In this document: positions 6,739 to 12,995 of the stretch, piece by piece | How positions within the stretch are numbered: position 1 is the stretch's first letter | Layout: every line of letters starts with the position of its first letter | NCBI GenBank assembly: GCA_002321335.1 | Contig: DCMG01000159.1 | Location: 1 to 18,201, forward strand | DNA: 18,201 nt | Direction: 5' to 3' | Source of the DNA: Bacteroidales bacterium UBA1628 | Lineage (GTDB): Bacteria > Bacteroidota > Bacteroidia > Bacteroidales > UBA932 | Program-made: the position numbers and the translations under genes | Notes under the pieces: model-generated | What the model was told of the DNA's origin: nothing | The model's input: the letters and a program-made list of their open reading frames with translations, nothing else | The model's database searches: none

Positions 6739-7617
6739 ATGAAGAACGATCTGACACAGAGAATCGATGGATTTCTTGCGGAACTGTCCGAGAAAGCACG
6801 GTCATACTATTTCCCCGGGATAAGCGATGACATTCACACCAGAGGCGACGGTATATTCCTTAAATCGGCTGATGCATACCTCATGTGCAAAGGCTTGGCG
6901 GATATGTCAATGTCATACGGCAGTTTGTCTGACGAGCCGGAGGCGGAACAAGAGTTGTTTGACAAGCGGCTGCACGACGGAGATGTTCATGAATACAAGT
7001 CCATGAATGATTACCACGTTCCGAGAAAACGTGCGGCCATGTCGAGAAGCAGCAGATTGTTTTCTATCATTATTCCCAAGCAAAAAGTCGAAGAAGAACG
7101 TCCTGTTGACGATCTTGAACTCGACGACCGGACAAAGGCGATTATGGAAGAGTTCGACGCTTTGATGAACAAGTACGGGATCAGCGTTGAGGAGATGGAA
7201 ATCCTGCTGGCCTGCAAGATTAGACTCAGTCGCTTGCATATTACCGCGAAGAAAGCGATTCTGTTGGAAGATTTTGATCAGACAGAGGTAAAGATGGACA
7301 CGCTGACCAAGGCGGTGTTTCTCCTATACCTCAACCACCCGGAGGGAATCCGTTACAAGGAATTGTCTGATCATCAGCGGGAACTTGAGGAGATCTATTC
7401 ATCAATCACCGGTCGGGAGGACCTTGACTGCATCCGGAAAAGTGTGGAGGGTCTGTGTGATCCGCTGAACAACTCCATCAACGAGAAGGTTTCGAAGGTG
7501 AAGAAGGCGTTCCGCGATGTGGTTAACGACAGGGTCGCGAAGTTCTATTACATCGACGGAGAGAAAGGGACGGCCAAGAGGATCGCTCTTGACCGTGACT
7601 ATGTGCTTTGGGAATGA
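6739..7617 (+). CDS. Conserved Bacteroidetes-type hypothetical protein
   Basis: A 292-residue soluble protein without signal peptide or membrane segments. The first half is variable and acidic, with a basic patch around 108-120 (VPRKRAAMSRSSR). The second half looks structured: residues about 195-230 (TKAVFLLYLNHPEGIRYKEL) and 250-292, with DPLNNSINEKVSKVKKAF, FYYIDGEKGTAKRIAL and a terminal WE. I recall proteins with this C-terminal pattern as a recurring uncharacterised family in Bacteroidetes, and the region has the feel of a winged-helix plus helical domain, but I cannot assign a function. It has its own promoter and is convergent with the VWA gene across a REP-like inverted repeat. Confidence 0.85.
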   Translation: MKNDLTQRIDGFLAELSEKARSYYFPGISDDIHTRGDGIFLKSADAYLMCKGLADMSMSYGSLSDEPEAEQELFDKRLHDGDVHEYKSMNDYHVPRKRAAMSRSSRLFSIIIPKQKVEEERPVDDLELDDRTKAIMEEFDALMNKYGISVEEMEILLACKIRLSRLHITAKKAILLEDFDQTEVKMDTLTKAVFLLYLNHPEGIRYKELSDHQRELEEIYSSITGREDLDCIRKSVEGLCDPLNNSINEKVSKVKKAFRDVVNDRVAKFYYIDGEKGTAKRIALDRDYVLWE

Positions 7618-7636
7618 TGGTTGGCTGAAATGGTCA

Positions 7637-7686
7637 CTTCGGCAGGCTCAGTGACCACAAAACGAAGGTCGCTGAGCCTGTCGAAG
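7637..7686. repeat. REP-like inverted repeat between convergent genes
   Basis: Two 20-bp arms, 7637-7656 and 7667-7686, are inverted copies of each other with two differences (core CAGGCTCAG / CTGAGCCTG) around a 10-bp loop. The same core recurs at 11414-11451, in the end of the WYL gene. It lies between the convergent genes ending at 7617 and 7734 and may act as a bidirectional terminator. The two copies make a dispersed palindromic (REP-type) element likely. Confidence 0.75.
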
Positions 7687-7733
7687 CGGTCGAGACGCAC
7701 CAGACGCATTCCTAACAGGCTTCTCTTCCGATT

Positions 7734-8423
7734 CTATACATCGGATTCTTCCGAGACACTGTCTTTCTCATCGGACGAGCCGGAAAAGAAGTCGGAGACA
7801 TCGGCAAGAATGGATTTACCAAGGTGCATCCTTCTGGCAAAACCGGCCTGAGCCTTGCTGAACGACATGGACATGCAGAGCACTCCCTCCGGCGTGGCGT
7901 CGTAGTTCATGGCATTTTGAATATTCAGACCCCTCGCCACCTCGACGGCGTCCTGGTTGGCTCCTATGTAGGCGAACGTCCAGCCCTTCTTCCTTTGCTT
8001 CGCGACCAGATCCTTGACCGCCCTGCCTGAATATTCACAGGAGGAATTTTCCATGCCGTCCGTGATGATGGTCACGAGCACGCCGTCACCGGATTCCACC
8101 TTGCGGTCAAGTTCAGAGATGGCCTTCCCCATCGCATCGTAGAGCGGAGTGCATCCTCCTGGCTGATAATCTTTCTTCGTGAGATCCTTGACATCTCCGA
8201 CAGGGACACCGTCGCGGCGGGTCTTGACCCCGTCCATCCCGTTCCCCTCGAATGTCACGATCGACACAAAATGCTCCTGTTCAGGATATTTCTCCTGATT
8301 CTGCCTGATGCCGTTGATAGTCTCATTGATTCCGCTGAGCGCCTGATTGTAGATCGAGCCCATCGAACCGCTCTCATCCAGAATGATGAGATTGTAAATC
8401 TTCATTGTCTTGTTCTCTTCCAT
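7734..8423 (-). CDS. VWA-domain protein (TerY-like)
   Basis: A 229-residue protein that is almost entirely one von Willebrand factor A domain. The metal-ion-dependent adhesion site is complete: DESGSMG (D16, S18, S20), the Thr of GGCTPLYDAMGK (T92) and the Asp of TDGMEN (D122). There is no signal peptide or membrane helix, so it is probably cytoplasmic, as for TerY-type VWA proteins that work with ATPases, kinases or phosphatases. The ATG at 8423 was chosen because it follows AT-rich leader sequence after the predicted promoter; the ATG at 8405 (starting MKIYNLIILDES) is an equally reasonable start. An in-frame extension to 8561 would pass through the promoter and adds non-homologous sequence. 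It is divergent from the AAA+ gene, so a VWA/AAA+ partnership is possible but unproven. Confidence 0.88.
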   Translation of the reverse strand: MEENKTMKIYNLIILDESGSMGSIYNQALSGINETINGIRQNQEKYPEQEHFVSIVTFEGNGMDGVKTRRDGVPVGDVKDLTKKDYQPGGCTPLYDAMGKAISELDRKVESGDGVLVTIITDGMENSSCEYSGRAVKDLVAKQRKKGWTFAYIGANQDAVEVARGLNIQNAMNYDATPEGVLCMSMSFSKAQAGFARRMHLGKSILADVSDFFSGSSDEKDSVSEESDV

Positions 8424-8472
8424 AAATGAATATATTTGATTAGGTGAATTGTGTCCTACCTTGTTTCTGACG

Positions 8473-8523
8473 CAAAGGTAATCCTGATCCATCGCATCAT
8501 CGCAACGTCTGCAAGGCTTGCAG
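8473..8523 (-). promoter_or_regulatory. Promoter of the VWA gene with an upstream 15-bp palindrome
   Basis: The minus strand has TACCTTTG (8473-8480) and a GTTG (8503-8506) 22 bp upstream as a weak -33 box. Directly upstream lies CTGCAAGGCTTGCAG (8509-8523), a 15-bp perfect palindrome about its central base. Its CTGC/GCAG arms recall the operator of the neighbouring genes but the spacing and position differ. Confidence 0.5.
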
Positions 8524-8626
8524 AATTCCAACGTGTTTCGCAAACGATCACCGGCCAGCATTCACTTTCGTAGATTTACGCCAAAGGCAAACGGGCAAAA
8601 GGCTGATTTGCAGCGCGAAATCCGTC

Positions 8627-8662
8627 ACTGCCATATTTTTGCAGTTAGAGGAGATATCTTTG
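8627..8662 (+). promoter_or_regulatory. Shared-type promoter A (ACTGCC element) of the AAA+ ATPase gene
   Basis: ACTGCC (8627-8632) begins exactly 28 nt before TATCTTTG (8655-8662). A second half-site, TGCAG, at 8640-8644 gives the inverted repeat CTGCC-N7-TGCAG. No TTTG lies at the proper -33 distance. The leader to the ATG at 8687 is about 20 nt. Four other promoters in the window share this layout. Confidence 0.75.
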
Positions 8663-8686
8663 CATCGTGAAAAGAGGTTACGGAAT

Positions 8687-10387
8687 ATGAAAATGGTTGA
8701 GACAAAAGAGAACAGTCCGCAGAAAACTTTGCTGGAGTGCCTGAGCGTGATTGTGGAGAAGACCGCTACTGAATCGGGCAACGAGAAGAAGTTCAATACA
8801 AACGTTTATGACGAGGCAAAGGACGAGATAGCTCAGGCAAGCATGGTTCTTGGCACTTCTGCCAGAGAGACGGTCATATTCGCCAGCATTCTGGAACTGA
8901 GTTCCAGACGCAGCATCGACACTGACGATGTGGCGGACGAGATGGGTATAACCTACGTCAAGTTCCTTACCTACGAGACCGAACTTCGCTCCCTGGAAGG
9001 AAAGAAACTGATAAGAAGGAACGACGACGGCGACATACTGGTTCCTACTTTCATCAAGTCATCGCTCGCTCAGAACAAAGCATACGAGAAAGAGGACTAT
9101 TCGGGTCTGGACACCGCCGAGGTTCTCGAGCGCTTCAAGAGACTTTTCAAGATGAGGATGAAGGATGAGATCGGCGAGACAGACATGATGAACGAGCTCG
9201 ATACGCTGATGACGGCCGAGACGAACAGCCTGTTTGTAATCGAATGCCGCAGGCTGGGATTCAACGGGGATGAGGGCAAGATGGGTTATAAAGACAGGAT
9301 TCTGTTCTACTCGCTGGTATATTTCTACATATTCAACAATGATGACAACATTGGGTGGAATGATTTTGACGGCATTTTCGAATGCGCTTTCTGGAATCAG
9401 CGGATGATGAAGAACATTTTCAAGGAGAAGAGGCTGAAAATCGTCACCGAAGGAGTGATCGAGCCTGTCAACGAGGACGGAATCAAAAGCCCCGAATATT
9501 TCCACATCAGCAACAATGTGAAGGATGCCGTCTTCGCCGAAATCGGAGGAAGCGGGGCGGACAGCAATGGGTCAAACGGAATGAACACGGTCAGGCACAC
9601 CGAGATCGTGGCCAAGAATCTGTTCTACAACAAGGAGAACAACGCCCAGATATCAAGGCTCAAGAGCCTGCTCGAGCAGGAAAGCTACAGGAAGACCTGC
9701 GAGAGGCTCAAAGACAGAGGATTGAGGAGCGGATTCACTTGTCTGTTCTACGGCTGTCCGGGAACAGGAAAGACCGAGACCGCTTACCAGTTGGCAAGGC
9801 AGACAGGGCGTGACATCATCCTCGTTAATGTTCCCGAGATCAAAAGTTGCTGGGTCGGAGAGTCGGAGAAGAACATCAAAGGCCTGTTCGATCAGTACCG
9901 CAAAATGGTGGAGAGATCCACTGTGGCTCCAATCCTGCTCTTCAACGAGGCCGACGCCATCTTCGGAATCCGTCAGGAAGGAGCCACACGTGCGGTGGAC
10001 AAGATGGAGAACAGCATCCAGAACATCATTCTGCAGGAAATGGAGAGACTGGACGGAATCCTGATCGCCACAACCAACCTCACCACCAATCTGGACAAGG
10101 CATTCGAGAGAAGGTTCCTTTACAAAATCCGGTTCGACAGGCCTGACGAGAAGGTCAAGGAACAAATCTGGGCCTCGATGCTGCCGACCCTCAGCGAAGA
10201 GGACGCTCGGGAGTTAGCATACAGTTTCGACTTCAGCGGAGGGCAGATCGAGAACATAGTGCGCAAGAAAGAGATCAAGTTCATCATCGATGGCGTCGAG
10301 GCCGGCTTGGAAGAGATCCGGGACTACTGCCGTGAGGAGATGATCGAGGACGCGGAAAGGAACAGAAAGAAAATCGGATTCAGGTAG
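8687..10387 (+). CDS. AAA+ family ATPase with an N-terminal helical/winged-helix region
   Basis: A 566-residue cytoplasmic protein. Residues 1-300 contain no motif I can name, though about 60-115 (FASILELSSRRSIDTDDVAD...) looks like a winged helix. The C-terminal AAA+ core is clear: Walker A GCPGTGKT (356-363), a WVGESEKNI segment as in VCP-like ATPases, Walker B LLFNEADAIFG, with Asn420 where Asp is usual before the catalytic Glu421, a sensor 1 region with ATTNLTTN, and an arginine finger in FERRF (473-477). An ATP-driven remodelling role on proteins or nucleoprotein is the family expectation. The start at 8687 (ATG, MKMVETKE) follows promoter A by about 25 nt; the upstream in-frame TTG lies inside the promoter. 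Only 6 bp after its stop begins the promoter of the WYL gene, so read-through into that gene is likely. Confidence 0.9.
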   Translation: MKMVETKENSPQKTLLECLSVIVEKTATESGNEKKFNTNVYDEAKDEIAQASMVLGTSARETVIFASILELSSRRSIDTDDVADEMGITYVKFLTYETELRSLEGKKLIRRNDDGDILVPTFIKSSLAQNKAYEKEDYSGLDTAEVLERFKRLFKMRMKDEIGETDMMNELDTLMTAETNSLFVIECRRLGFNGDEGKMGYKDRILFYSLVYFYIFNNDDNIGWNDFDGIFECAFWNQRMMKNIFKEKRLKIVTEGVIEPVNEDGIKSPEYFHISNNVKDAVFAEIGGSGADSNGSNGMNTVRHTEIVAKNLFYNKENNAQISRLKSLLEQESYRKTCERLKDRGLRSGFTCLFYGCPGTGKTETAYQLARQTGRDIILVNVPEIKSCWVGESEKNIKGLFDQYRKMVERSTVAPILLFNEADAIFGIRQEGATRAVDKMENSIQNIILQEMERLDGILIATTNLTTNLDKAFERRFLYKIRFDRPDEKVKEQIWASMLPTLSEEDARELAYSFDFSGGQIENIVRKKEIKFIIDGVEAGLEEIRDYCREEMIEDAERNRKKIGFR

Positions 10388-10393
10388 TGTATC

Positions 10394-10429
10394 ACTGCCA
10401 TATTATTTCAGGTCAAAAGATTATATTTG
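10394..10429 (+). promoter_or_regulatory. Shared-type promoter B (ACTGCC element) of the WYL regulator and exonuclease
   Basis: ACTGCC (10394-10399) begins exactly 28 nt before TATATTTG (10422-10429). The second half-site is degenerate (TTCAG, 10407-10411). The element starts 6 bp after the stop of the AAA+ gene. The leader to the ATG at 10515 is about 80 nt, longer than at the other copies. Confidence 0.7.
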
Positions 10430-10514
10430 CAATCGATAAGTTCTGGGACAACGACTTGCGGCAACTTTGATATTAAGACGTTGTTTTGTCAAGACTTCAA
10501 AATATTCATGGACA

Positions 10515-11465
10515 ATGGCAAAGAATTATTTCAAGAGATACATCTGGCTGGTCGATCTGATCAACCGGAGGGGACCGATCTCGTTCAGGGACATCAGTGA
10601 CGCATGGAGGCGCAGTCCGCTGAACGAGACCGGCGATCCGCTGTCGGAAAGGACGTTCTTCAACCACAAGGACGCGATCGCAGGGATGTTCGGAATAGAG
10701 ATTCTCAACGACAGAAGCCTCGGGTTCTACATCGGGCACACAGACGTCGGGAACGACGACACAGGTGACTGGATGCTTCACGCCCTGTGCATGAACAATG
10801 TGCTTCAGGAGAACTCAGACATGAAAGACCGGATCATTGTGGAGAAGATCCCGTCAAGCGAGAAATTCCTGACCGAGGTCATCAGCGCGATGCGTGACTC
10901 CAGAGTCATCAGTCTCTGCTACCAAAGTTTCCGCCGTCCGGAGCCGCACTGCTTCAATGTCAGCCCTTACTGCGTCAAGCACTTCAAACAAAGGTGGTAC
11001 ATGCTCGGGAACAGCGATCTTGGTTTACGAATATATTCATTGGACCGCTTCGTGGACATGGAGGAGTTGGAGGAAAGGTTCGTACTTCCGAAGGACTTCG
11101 ATGCGGAGGAATATTTCCGTAACTACTTCGGCGTCATCATCGGGGAGGCTCCGGTGAATGTCAAGATCCGTGTCGTGCCTGATCAGGTCAAGTATTTCCG
11201 GTCATTACCTCTGCACGAGTCACAAAAAGAGACGGTACAAGAGGACGGAAGTTCGGTCTTCAGCTATCACATCGCGCCCACCTTCGATTTCGTGCAGGAG
11301 ATCCTCTCGCATGGAGCGGACGTGGAGGTGCTGGAGTCGGCCGAATTACGGAAAAGGATTTCTGACGATGTCGTCGGAATGGCCGCGCGTTATGGGATTC
11401 ATGTTGCCCGACAGGTCGCTGAGCCTGCCGAAGTGCCCCCGACAGGCTCAGGAATCTTACAATAA
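10515..11465 (+). CDS. WYL-domain transcriptional regulator
   Basis: A 316-residue protein. The N-terminus (MAKNYFKRYIWLVDLINRRG, then a segment with LSERTFFNHKDAIAGMFG) is the winged helix of Bacteroidetes WYL regulators. The WYL domain spans about residues 115-210 (VISLCYQSF, then SPYCVKHFKQRWYMLG and RIYSLDRF), and a C-terminal WCX-like segment follows to about 295. WYL proteins are known as ligand- or nucleic-acid-responsive regulators, including BrxR/CapW-type repressors in defence loci and PafBC activators of the mycobacterial DNA-damage response. Its own promoter carries the element shared by five units, so it is the leading candidate regulator of that set. The last 15 or so codons are formed by a REP-like palindrome, so the tail is probably not part of the fold. 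The start at 10515 gives the family N-terminus. Confidence 0.92.
   Translation: MAKNYFKRYIWLVDLINRRGPISFRDISDAWRRSPLNETGDPLSERTFFNHKDAIAGMFGIEILNDRSLGFYIGHTDVGNDDTGDWMLHALCMNNVLQENSDMKDRIIVEKIPSSEKFLTEVISAMRDSRVISLCYQSFRRPEPHCFNVSPYCVKHFKQRWYMLGNSDLGLRIYSLDRFVDMEELEERFVLPKDFDAEEYFRNYFGVIIGEAPVNVKIRVVPDQVKYFRSLPLHESQKETVQEDGSSVFSYHIAPTFDFVQEILSHGADVEVLESAELRKRISDDVVGMAARYGIHVARQVAEPAEVPPTGSGILQ
11414..11451. repeat. REP-like palindrome inside the 3' end of the WYL gene
   Basis: GGTCGCTGAGCCTGCCGAAG (11414-11433) differs at one position from the arm at 7667-7686. It is followed by CAGGCTCAG (11443-11451), a perfect inverted match to its CTGAGCCTG. The element encodes part of the tail of the WYL protein (VAEPAEVPPTGSG), which suggests insertion near the original stop codon. 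Confidence 0.75.
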
Positions 11466-11476
11466 AGAGAATATTA

Positions 11477-11971
11477 ATGACAGATTTTGCAGCTATTGAT
11501 TTTGAGACGGCCAACGAATGCCCGAGCAGTGTCTGCTCCGTTGGCGTCGTGGTCGTCCGCGGAGGAGAGATCGTGGACAGTTTCTACAGCCTGATCCACC
11601 CCGAACCTGAATATTACCAATGGTTCTGCCGGCAGGTTCACGGCCTTGGACCAGAGGACACGGACGACGCTCCTGTGTTCCCATACGTCTGGGAAAAGAT
11701 CGAGCCGCTCATCGAGGGGTTGCCCCTTGTGGCGCACAACAGCCCTTTCGATGAGGGCTGTCTGAAGAGCGTCTTCAAGGTCTACCAGATGGATTACCCT
11801 GACTATGAGTTTTTTGACACCCTTGCGGCCTCACGGCAACATTTCGGTTGCACTTTACCCAACCATCAGCTCCAGACAGTCGCTGCCGCCTGCGGGTACG
11901 ACCTTCTTAACCACCACCATGCACTGGCCGATGCTGAGGCCTGCGCGGTGATCGCAATGAAGATATTGTAG
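11477..11971 (+). CDS. DnaQ-family 3'-5' exonuclease (DEDDh)
   Basis: A 164-residue single-domain nuclease. Exo I is DFET (D8, E10), Exo II is in HNSPFDEGCL (D92), and Exo III is H148-A-L-A-D152 in NHHHALADAEACA, so all four acidic ligands and the catalytic His of the DEDDh class are present. The fold would remove nucleotides from 3' ends of DNA or RNA in a two-metal reaction. It lacks polymerase or helicase domains and is similar in size to a stand-alone epsilon-like exonuclease. It starts 11 bp after the WYL gene and should be transcribed with it from promoter B (and perhaps by read-through from A). The substrate is unknown; the company of other DNA-acting proteins favours DNA. Confidence 0.93.
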   Translation: MTDFAAIDFETANECPSSVCSVGVVVVRGGEIVDSFYSLIHPEPEYYQWFCRQVHGLGPEDTDDAPVFPYVWEKIEPLIEGLPLVAHNSPFDEGCLKSVFKVYQMDYPDYEFFDTLAASRQHFGCTLPNHQLQTVAAACGYDLLNHHHALADAEACAVIAMKIL

Positions 11972-12061
11972 TGACCTCTGGCCGACACCAAGACCGTGCT
12001 TTCTCACATCATGCGAGGCGTTGGCATATCAAAGTATGGTGAAACACAACTCTATGAATAT

Positions 12062-12126
12062 CAATCATCAAGCCTTTTGCCTTTAGGATGATTCAGCCAA
12101 AGGGAATGCACTAACATATTCATTGA
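12062..12126. repeat. Imperfect direct repeat, copy 1
   Basis: Shares blocks CAATCAT, CTTTAG, AAGGGAATGC and ATATTCAT, in order and in register, with copy 2 at 12185-12249, 123 bp downstream. Intervening positions differ, so the duplication is old or only the blocks are kept. Confidence 0.65.
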
Positions 12127-12135
12127 CAAACATTT

Positions 12136-12178
12136 GTCGCCCACCCGCTCTGTATCAGGCGGTGGGTGACAATTTATT
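12136..12178 (+). terminator. Hairpin terminator downstream of the exonuclease gene
   Basis: GTCGCCCACC (12136-12145) pairs with GGTGGGTGAC (12161-12170), ten pairs including one G-U, followed by AATTTATT. It suits termination of the WYL-exonuclease transcript, although it lies 165 bp past the stop. Confidence 0.6.
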
Positions 12179-12184
12179 GATTAG

Positions 12185-12249
12185 CAATCATTTGAAGGGT
12201 CCTCTTTAGCGCAAAACGGCCCAAGGGAATGCGTTAGGATATTCATAGA
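12185..12249. repeat. Imperfect direct repeat, copy 2
   Basis: Second copy of the segment at 12062-12126, in the same orientation, ending 16 bp before promoter C. Confidence 0.65.
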
Positions 12250-12265
12250 TAGCGAATTATTCTCC

Positions 12266-12301
12266 ACTGCCACAATTTGGCATCGATCTGACGTAACTTT
12301 G
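12266..12301 (+). promoter_or_regulatory. Shared-type promoter C (ACTGCC element) of the W-repeat protein gene
   Basis: ACTGCC (12266-12271) begins exactly 28 nt before TAACTTTG (12294-12301). The second half is GGCAT (12279-12283), forming CTGCC-N7-GGCAT. The leader to the ATG at 12323 is about 18 nt. Confidence 0.75.
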
Positions 12302-12322
12302 CATCAACAAAACAAAACGAGT

Positions 12323-12841
12323 ATGGAAAAGATCAATTTATGCGAGGGCGTGGTCGCCCAGATGATGGACACAGAGGCTTGGAGCAACATTTCAGGCAAT
12401 TTCCCGTTCAGCGAGGCGCAGCTGGAGAAGTACACCGACAAGCTTGACTGGAAAGAAGTGTCGGGCAACACCAACATTTTCTGGACCAGCCAGATGCTCG
12501 AAAAGTTCAAGAGGAAGCTGGACTGGACAGCGCTCTCCCGTAGCGTCCAGGAGGAGAACGTCTCAGCGGAACTGCTGGAGAAGTTCAAGGACAACTGGAA
12601 CTGGGAGGAGCTCTCGGACAACAGCTGTCTCACCCCTGAGCTCATCGACCAGTTTGCGGACTACATCAACTGGAAGGTCCTGATCAACAACTGGAGCTAC
12701 TGTCAGAAGTTAGCCACCGAGGAGTTCGTCCGGAAATATTCCGACAGGATCCCGGCCTGCGACTTCAAGGACTCGCGGCTTTGGACGGAGCTGGTCGAAC
12801 AGAAAGAGAAACAGATCAAGAAGCAGATCTGCCTATGCTAA
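12323..12841 (+). CDS. Small W-repeat hypothetical protein
   Basis: A 172-residue soluble acidic protein built from about five degenerate repeats of 23-26 residues. Each has the pattern (L/I)xxF/Y-xxx-(L/I/W)-(D/N)-W-xx-(L/V)-S; the aligned tryptophans are W20, W43, W68, W94 and W117 (LDWKEVS, LDWTALS, WNWEELS, INWKVLI). Repeats of this type predict a helical solenoid suited to protein binding. I have seen similar 'DW..LS' repeat proteins as unannotated genes in Bacteroidetes but know no function. The C-terminus is Lys-rich and ends QICLC. The start at 12323 is placed after promoter C; an in-frame ATG-less extension upstream overlaps the promoter. A strong terminator follows 50 bp after the stop, so it is probably a one-gene unit. 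Confidence 0.85.
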   Translation: MEKINLCEGVVAQMMDTEAWSNISGNFPFSEAQLEKYTDKLDWKEVSGNTNIFWTSQMLEKFKRKLDWTALSRSVQEENVSAELLEKFKDNWNWEELSDNSCLTPELIDQFADYINWKVLINNWSYCQKLATEEFVRKYSDRIPACDFKDSRLWTELVEQKEKQIKKQICLC

Positions 12842-12889
12842 AACTTGTTCTTCGTGGAGAACAACAATCTGTAACTCAACGAATAGACT

Positions 12890-12934
12890 GCACCTCCTCT
12901 CATTCACTAACGGTGGGAGGAGGTGCATTTATTA
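12890..12934 (+). terminator. Strong rho-independent terminator after the W-repeat gene
   Basis: GCACCTCCTC (12890-12899) pairs perfectly with GAGGAGGTGC (12917-12926); further G-U, G-C and A-T pairs can extend the stem inward. ATTTATT follows. Being between convergent genes it may also stop transcripts coming from ftsK on the other strand. Confidence 0.8.
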
Positions 12935-12995
12935 TACTATCAAACAATCAATCAGCCGCCACGGCACGGCCACTATGAAAGACCGTCACTTCTCA

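Larger units (their letters stand above)
11972..12322. other. Intergenic region with a duplicated segment, terminator and promoter
   Basis: This 351-bp stretch has no gene. It contains two imperfect direct copies of a segment of about 65 bp (12062-12126 and 12185-12249), a hairpin terminator between them, and promoter C at its right end. The first 90 bp after the exonuclease show nothing I can name. Confidence 0.7.

Noticed and set aside
8424..8561. Upstream in-frame extension of the VWA protein (Cys-rich, MLAGDRLRN...)
   Set aside because: It would place the TACCTTTG promoter inside the coding sequence, and the VWA fold starts after the later ATG.
9382..9813. Overlapping open frames on both strands inside the AAA+ gene
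   Set aside because: The AAA+ frame has intact family motifs throughout; the others are Arg/Ser-rich frame shadows.
10467..10514. TTG start giving a 16-residue extension of the WYL protein
   Set aside because: The family N-terminus begins at the ATG at 10515, and the extension has no similarity I recognise.
12062..12249. CRISPR-like array suggested by the repeated intergenic segment
   Set aside because: Only two diverged copies 123 bp apart, no regular short repeats and spacers, and no cas genes.
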